From NCBI GenBank assembly GCA_026874595.1, contig CM049315.1:60264889-60328888 (forward strand): a stretch of 64,000 nt of DNA. Direction: 5' to 3'. The DNA comes from Sipunculus nudus (lineage: Eukaryota > Annelida > Sipuncula > Golfingiida > Sipunculidae). Below, in pieces: positions 58,480 through 64,000 of the stretch (position 1 is the stretch's first letter; each line of letters opens with the position of its first letter). The notes under the pieces are model-generated. The model worked only from the letters and a program-made list of their open reading frames with translations, did no database searches and was not told the origin of the DNA. The position numbers were made by a program, and so were the translations under genes.

Positions 58480-59345
58480 TTCAACATTTTAGATTATGGC
58501 CATGTCATTTCTGGGTGCTAAATATTAGATTTCTGCTCATCCTCACAGAATATAGGGCCTCATGGTGTAGACCTGGCAGGAAATTTTCCCAAGACCTCCT
58601 TGAAATTCAAGTCAGAAGGTTCTAGGTCCTAGTTCTAGGTCCTACTGTTATGATTTTGACTCTCACAGTACTAAAATCATGTTTTTTCCTAAAGCTTACA
58701 GAATATATGTCACAGTGACCTTATTTCAAGATTCAATGGAGAACTGCCAAGGAACTCCCTGGATTTTAAAACAGAAGGTTCTGGGTCCAACAGTTTTGTG
58801 CCCTGTGTGACTGTCTGGGTGCTCAGAATCATGTTGTTTGCCAGTACCTCATAGAATATTGGTCACCATGATCTTATTTCATATTTCCAAGGAGATCTGT
58901 CCAAGACTTCCCTGGATAATAAGTAATAAGATTTCATGGAAATAGGATATAATTTATACCCTGTTCGTCTGAAGCTTGTAGAATATAGGTAAACATTACC
59001 TAATTACAGGTTTCCAAGGTATTTTGCCCAGAACCTCGCTGGATATTGTGTTAGAAGATTCTAGGTTAAGCAGATGCGATTAATGCCCACCTGACATTTA
59101 AGGTGCTCAAATGACATTTTTTTCTTTTAGTTCGCCAAATATAGGTCACAGTGACCTTTTATCAAGGTTTCATAGACAGCCCTTAATTTTACATTAGAAG
59201 ATTCTAGGCCAAAAGGATCCAATTTGTTCCCTGTCTGTCTTGTCGCTCAAAATCATGTTTTCGGCCCCTAGATCACAGAATATAGGTCAACACTACCTCA
59301 TGTAGGTTTCCTAGGAGATTTGCCCAGAACCTCCCTGGATGTTGC
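58480..59345. repeat. Second array of the ~155-bp unit
   Basis: About five copies of the unit seen at 53560-54420 (GGTCACAGTGACCT, CCAAGGAGATTTG, AAGATTCTAGG), more diverged. It has one perfect AGGTCACAGTGACCT at 59143-59157. Confidence 0.7.
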
Positions 59346-59359
59346 GTTTTTCAAGGAAA

Positions 59360-60290
59360 GTTTTGTATATTGGAGTGAAAACAGCATTACAATTAAGGAA
59401 ATACAGTACAAAGAATAACAATTACTGCATTTCACTTGGTTGGTAAGGTTGGGGGGAGGGCTGATATGAGATTAACAGTACACCTGTCACAGCAGGGGAT
59501 CTCCCCCAGTGACTGTAACATATCAGGAACACTGACTGGCTGACTTCCAGTGACCAGAAGTGGGCTGCCTGCATCTGGACAAAGCAAGTGACTACAATAG
59601 AGCTTCAAGAAAAACTTATTTTCATGCTTTTATTTTCAAATTTCATATTTAAACAAATGAAATATTTATGTTTACATGCTGTGAAAATTAAATCAACACT
59701 ACTCACAGGAAAAAACGTGCCATGGTCAAAGTTGGGCAAAATTTAAGGTACTGATTTTATTTAAATGCTAATAACTTAAAAAATTTACAAAATTCAGATC
59801 TAATTTTGGGTTTACAATTGAATCTTTATTAAACAAAGTTATATACAAGGAAAAAAAGTCTCTTGCTTAAAACATTTTAATGTTAAGTGAGTAAATATTT
59901 TTTCGGATTGTTTACAAAGTCCATTATGTTCGGGCCTGTAACTTTAAGAAATTACACTTAATGGACTTAATTTCTGGCATGTATATAGGAAATATATAGG
60001 AAAATATGTATGGTTAATACTAAGAAAAACAGATAAGTGGTTTCAATATTAGACAGTCCCAAAGTGTGAAAATAGGTTTTTAATGGAAATTTGAAGTTTT
60101 TCCTAGAAGAAACAAAGTCACAGTGACCCAGTTTTTGGTTTGGTTATGGGCACATCTAACAGTATGCCAAATTTTGGATTTGTAGGTCCAACAGTTTCAA
60201 AACTTGCCTACCTAATGGACGGACCGATCGATGACAGACAATGGACCATGACTATTGCTCAGATGACTTATAGACAGCTGAGCTAAAAAC
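59360..60290. mobile_element. E1-related element, right-hand part
   Basis: Similar to 23470-24208 of E1 (GTGCCATGGTCAAAGTTGGG, TTAAGTGAGTAAATA, and the end GACTATTGCTCAGATGACTT..CAGCTGAGCTAAAAA), without the GACG minisatellite. Confidence 0.65.
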
Positions 60291-60458
60291 TAAAAACTAT
60301 GTGGAACTTCTGCAAACATATCCTTTCCTTTTTTTGTTATATCAACAGCTGTCAGCATATATTAACAATAGCTTCTTTATATCAGAGGAGCATACTCTGG
60401 TATGTGCTGTAATGGCCATCATCTTTTATTACATGAACTGATCATTCACTTAGTGTAC

Positions 60459-60586
60459 CTCTTGTGCAAAGCCAAGAGCAGCAGGTGTGGCTGACTCAGG
60501 TACAGTGCTGACAATATCTGCCTCCACTGGAGCCTCCCTCGCTAGCTGCTGCCCACATCGCTTACGCACAGTGTACACCATCTGAC
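60459..60586 (-). CDS. PPAT exon joining glutaminase and transferase halves
   Basis: Encodes [19 protein letters not shown] and [17 protein letters not shown], a hallmark PPAT block. The donor is CAAGAG|GTACAC (60458). Two acceptors are possible: GTAG|GTCAG gives a start at 60586 and keeps the family's conserved Gln before MVYTV; GTCAG|ATG gives 60581. I prefer the first. The Cys of RKRCGQQ fits the first iron-sulphur ligand. Upstream exons (glutaminase domain) are not in the window. The acceptor and first 14-19 bases are repeated ~14 times in the intron just upstream. Confidence 0.93.
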
Positions 60587-61075
60587 CTACAACACACAGA
60601 AAAGTGTGCACCACCTGACCTAAAAACACACACAGAATACAGTGTACACTATCTGACCTACAACACACACAGAATACAGAGTACAATATCAGACCTACAA
60701 CACAGAATACAGTGTACCCCATCTGACCTACAACACAGAATACAGTGTACACCATCTGACCTACAACACACAGGATACAGTGTACACCATCTGACATACA
60801 ACACACACAAAATACAGTGTACACCATCTGACCTACAACACACACAGAATACAGTGTACACCATCTGACAAACAACACATAGAATACAGTGTACACCATC
60901 TGACCTACAACACAGAATACAGTGTACACCATCTGACCTACAACTCACAGAATACAGTGTACACCATCTGACCAACAACACATAGAATACAGTGTACACC
61001 ATCTGACCTACAACACACAGAATACAGTGTACACCATCTGACCTACAACACTGAATAAGGTTTGCACCATCTGAA
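60568..61075. repeat. ~35-bp minisatellite seeded on a PPAT acceptor/exon start
   Basis: About 15 units counting the exon itself, at 32-38 bp spacing (60571, 60604, 60642, 60680, 60712, 60745, 60780, 60817, 60854, 60890, 60922, 60957, 60992, 61027, 61060). In the PPAT sense most read TGTAGGTCAGATGGTGTACA then CTGT, identical to the true acceptor and first 14 nt of coding sequence. The rest of the unit is ATTCTGTGTGT. The long antisense-of-plus frames (MVYTV repeats) are artefacts of this array. Confidence 0.95.
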
Positions 61076-61872
61076 CTTCAACATATTATATATGACAGGT
61101 TGGAATATGACAGGTTGGCACACAGAAAACATTTCAACACATACGACATCACCTGCAGCTTACATACACATACCTGTCACATGATCAATATTTCTGTAAT
61201 ATTTGGAGCTGACAGGTGAAGTTTTTCCTGCTCAAGATATTTAGTAACAAGCATTTGAGTATATCTGTATAAACATAAATAATATAATGTCAAATACTGC
61301 AATCTATCTTCCACAAATCAAAGAATACAGGCAAGTTCTGTTAATAGTTTTGCAGGCGTAAATGAGGTACATTATTTCAGTATGATAAACTAACACAAAA
61401 TATTTCTCCAGAAACCTTGAAAACTAAAACCAGGCTTGACTAACAGGATAGTTAAAAGCATATTTCTGCCACATTGCTCACAGAATGTGACCAAACAAGA
61501 AAAAACGTTGATCTGTGTTACAGATCTGGTATGTCCCTCTCCTGTTGTGGAAGTAGCCCTTCTTGAAGAGTGTCAATGCTGAGAGTTTGGTGACTGTGCC
61601 TCAAATTCTTGTTAAGTGATTGCATTAACATCATTTTAGCATGATCGCCTCTGTGACCTTGAAAAATGTGTCAAGGTCATCCATATTCGATCTTGGCCTA
61701 GCATTTCATGAGTTGCCACTATGATGAGAGTATGGTGACAGCACTGTATGTTAATTTGTTTCTATGTTATTGTGTTAATATCAAATGACAGAATTCTATG
61801 AAAGAAGGACGGACGGATGCTCACCATTTCTGTCTCCCGCCAACAGCACCTTAGGTGACAGCAGGGGACAAC
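61076..61872. other. PPAT intron sequence, no exon seen
   Basis: Includes an AAGGTCA-rich repeat fragment at about 61640-61690. I searched the - strand for the preceding PPAT exon and did not find it, so it lies beyond 64000. Confidence 0.5.
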
Positions 61873-62304
61873 TAGAATACAGGTAGTCGACAAGCGACTA
61901 CGTGTATCTGCCAAAATCAGAGTGGAACAGGTGAAGTGAGGCAAGGGGAAATAGAGTGAGGTGTGTTGCATATTAGCATGGATGTCTGCAGCTGAAATGT
62001 GTATGTTGGTTGCGCCACCTACCATAAATCCAGAAAGCTGTCAAAGTTGTATACATATGCAAAATTTTAGGCAGAAAAGTCAAACCACTACATGTATATG
62101 AGTGATTTTATCCCACATCAGACAAACAGAAGGACTTGTGCAAAAATAGTGGCAGGTGGCGCCACCAATTTTGTGTATGATTATGAGCTATGCGAGATCT
62201 ATACACATGCAAAATTTCAGGGGGATATGTGTAACCAGTCCTGAGATATAAGCTTGAATGTCTGCAGTGTTAACATAAATGTAGGTGGTGCCACCTGCCA
62301 AAAA
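61873..62304. mobile_element. GGCGCCACC-type dispersed repeat, copy R3, interrupted by E1
   Basis: Starts GTCGACAAGCGACTACGTG and follows R1/R2 to GTAGGTGGTGCCACCTGCC, where the second E1 copy begins. Confidence 0.7.
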
Positions 62305-63513
62305 CAAGGGACCCATGGGTCACGGCACTCAGCTGATCGTGATTGGACTATAAATGTTTCTCCACTGTGATACTATATCGAGTTGATAAAGCTTATGAAC
62401 ATCATGGACATGTTGGGCTATTATAAAGGAATGTAATGTAATATGTGAGTAAATGATAAATGAAATAACCTGACTGATGGATTAATAGAGTCAAATATAG
62501 TGGTTTATTTTTTATTTATTTAGGAGGGGTTGAAAATTGTGATATATTTGAGCAAATATGAATGCAATGACAGCAGTAATAAGCAGTAGTAGAATGATGA
62601 TAAGGCTATTTGTTGAAGGATCTAAAGTGTATGGTAGTCTGCAAGCTTTCAATTTGACAGATATGATGTTATGATTAACTATGCTGATGAAGTGATTTAT
62701 GAATTTGTGACTGTATGACACAATATCTTTTTAGTCTTGACAAGGTACATTATTGTGATGCCCACTATGTCTACATATTACACAATATTGACAAAATTTC
62801 TGGCATGTACATAGGTACCTATGGACGAATAGTTATACAAAATATTAAAGTATGAATATATCTGATTCATCTTGTTCTTGCTTACTGATGCTGACTTTGG
62901 GATGGGGTTTGGAGAAGGGAAAAGTAAGGGCAGCACGAAGGTGGATGTAGAAATATTCTATTGTAATGTTTTTCATTTATATAAGAATATGAAAAGCTAA
63001 GAGGAAAGGGGCCCTCCTACTTGGTTATAGTAAAGTTCTAAATATATGATTGCAAACTAATACTCTGACAAGACTGTCATGAAGAAAAACAGTAAAAGTT
63101 TTGAGATACTGTGATGCATATGAAAATTTACAGATAGACAGGCAAGTGGACAGAATGGACTAATACCTTTATTTCACTTTCAAGGGAATAATGCATTTAA
63201 GTTTATATATAATCCTATTTTTTTAAGCATATCCACTTTTTTCATTAAGAAGTTTTTATCTGAATCATTTTTTTTATTTACAGGTTTTATAAATTTTTAA
63301 TAAAAAAACCTGAAAGTATAAGTTAAAATATTAGAATTGTTGCAAAAGTTGCAATCATTATATATACAGAGTAAAAAACTGAAACTATAACTTAAAATAT
63401 TAGAATTGTTGCAAAAGTTGCAATCATCATATATCCAGAGTGTAGCTCATATTGGGTCATATTATGCATACACATATTTTATTATTTTAAAATCAACTGA
63501 ATTTAAAAGAAAA
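62305..63513. mobile_element. Element E1, second copy (left 1.2 kb)
   Basis: Nearly identical to 20976-22185 (CAAGGGACCCATGGGTCACG onward; about 3 differences in a 90-bp sample), including the 69-codon - strand frame at 62512-62721. Similarity stops abruptly at AAAAGAAAA, where a further repeat begins. Confidence 0.8.
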
Positions 63514-64000
63514 CTAGATATTTCTTGGCACCGCAGGTGCCATAGTATCCCCAGACAATTAATCCCCCCCCCTTTAAGAATAGGCCCCCCATCTACAGCA
63601 ACAATTAACATCAGACCACACTCATAGAAAAGGTCATTCTCATAGAAAAGGTCATGATCCAAATTTCAATGTACATCATCCCCTAACCTATGTCTATGTA
63701 TATGCAAGAAATCTGTCCATTAGTTTTTGACTTATAATGCTCACAATACTGTTAAGTGGCAATGATGGGGTATTAAACGGCACAAAAACAAGTAAAAGAA
63801 TAACAGGTGGCACCACCTGTTTCCCGTACATGACAACACTATCCAAGATCTTCTTTCAAGTTGATTTTTGGACAAATCAATGCATCCCTTATTGAGAAAT
63901 TAATGATTTTGTGTGATTTTCACCATATATGGCAATATTCAAGGTCAAGGCCACTCATTGGAAAGGTCATGACCCCTATTCATATAAACATTATCCTATA
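63514..64000. mobile_element. Further repeat nested in E1 copy 2
   Basis: Begins CTAGATATTTCTTGGCACCG and contains GGCACCACCTG and AAAGGTCATGACC motifs. It continues past the window edge, so its family and length cannot be told. Confidence 0.5.

Larger units (their letters stand above)
56856..60458 (-). other. PPAT intron packed with dispersed repeats
   Basis: A 3.6-kb intron. It contains an element start (AAGTGGCCCATGGGCCATGA) at ~56930, a GGCGCCACC-type copy (57555-58425), a second ~155-bp unit array (58480-59345) and an E1-related copy (59360-60290). No exon was found within it. Confidence 0.75.

Noticed and set aside
60450-61002. 160- and 114-codon - strand frames repeating MVYTVFC
   Set aside because: Only the last 42 codons are a real PPAT exon; the rest is the acceptor-derived minisatellite.
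61076-64000. Further upstream exons of PPAT
   Set aside because: I looked for the conserved glutaminase/ARPDS-type blocks on the - strand and found only repeats, so they are likely outside the window.

Overview
The window is AT-rich animal nuclear DNA with intron-containing genes and heavy repeat content. It most likely comes from a bivalve-like lophotrochozoan (mollusc). That guess rests on the types of dispersed repeat (elements opening with CCCATGGGYC and closing with CAGCTGAGCTAAAAA, GACG-type minisatellites, GGCGCCACC elements, conserved-core SINEs) and on a protocadherin whose whole ectodomain sits in one exon. The species cannot be named from sequence alone.

Three protein-coding genes are well supported. 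(1) A rhodopsin-class GPCR on the + strand (8600-9688, one coding exon, 362 aa). (2) A seven-cadherin-repeat protocadherin on the + strand in three coding exons (40014-42755, 44129-44270, 45080-45645), whose joined frame encodes 1149 aa. (3) The 3' half of amidophosphoribosyltransferase (PPAT, first committed step of purine synthesis) on the - strand, four exons between 60586 and 52718, with its 5' exons beyond the right edge. The protocadherin and PPAT are convergent. No shared operon or pathway links the genes.

Layout: 1-8400 holds no recognised host gene, but a 23-bp minisatellite, a dead L1-like LINE, a SINE and two ~490-bp TTAA-flanked MITEs. 8413-12686 is the GPCR, flanked by 105-bp direct repeats and followed by a 2.8-kb, 73-bp-unit minisatellite. 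12.8-18 kb has a tandem CCAAT-box array, a 1-kb element made of alternating ATTGGTT/AACCAAT, and a cluster of short Helitrons. 20.9-25.5 kb is a nested-insertion locus with a 3.2-kb element, an LTR-like unit and a paralogous empty site. 25.5-39.9 kb is gene-poor, with SINEs and (AT)n or (GA)n tracts. 40-45.6 kb is the protocadherin. 46-52.7 kb is repeats and the likely PPAT 3' UTR. 52.7-61 kb is PPAT, its introns filled with repeat arrays. 61-64 kb is nested transposons.

The most striking pattern is that all three genes carry a minisatellite whose unit copies an exon edge: the GPCR stop-codon region (73 bp), the protocadherin exon-2 donor (44 bp, ten ACAG|GTAAAC sites) and the PPAT acceptor plus first codons (~35 bp, ~15 copies). 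A fourth array in another PPAT intron repeats acceptor-like and donor-like signals about 20 times.
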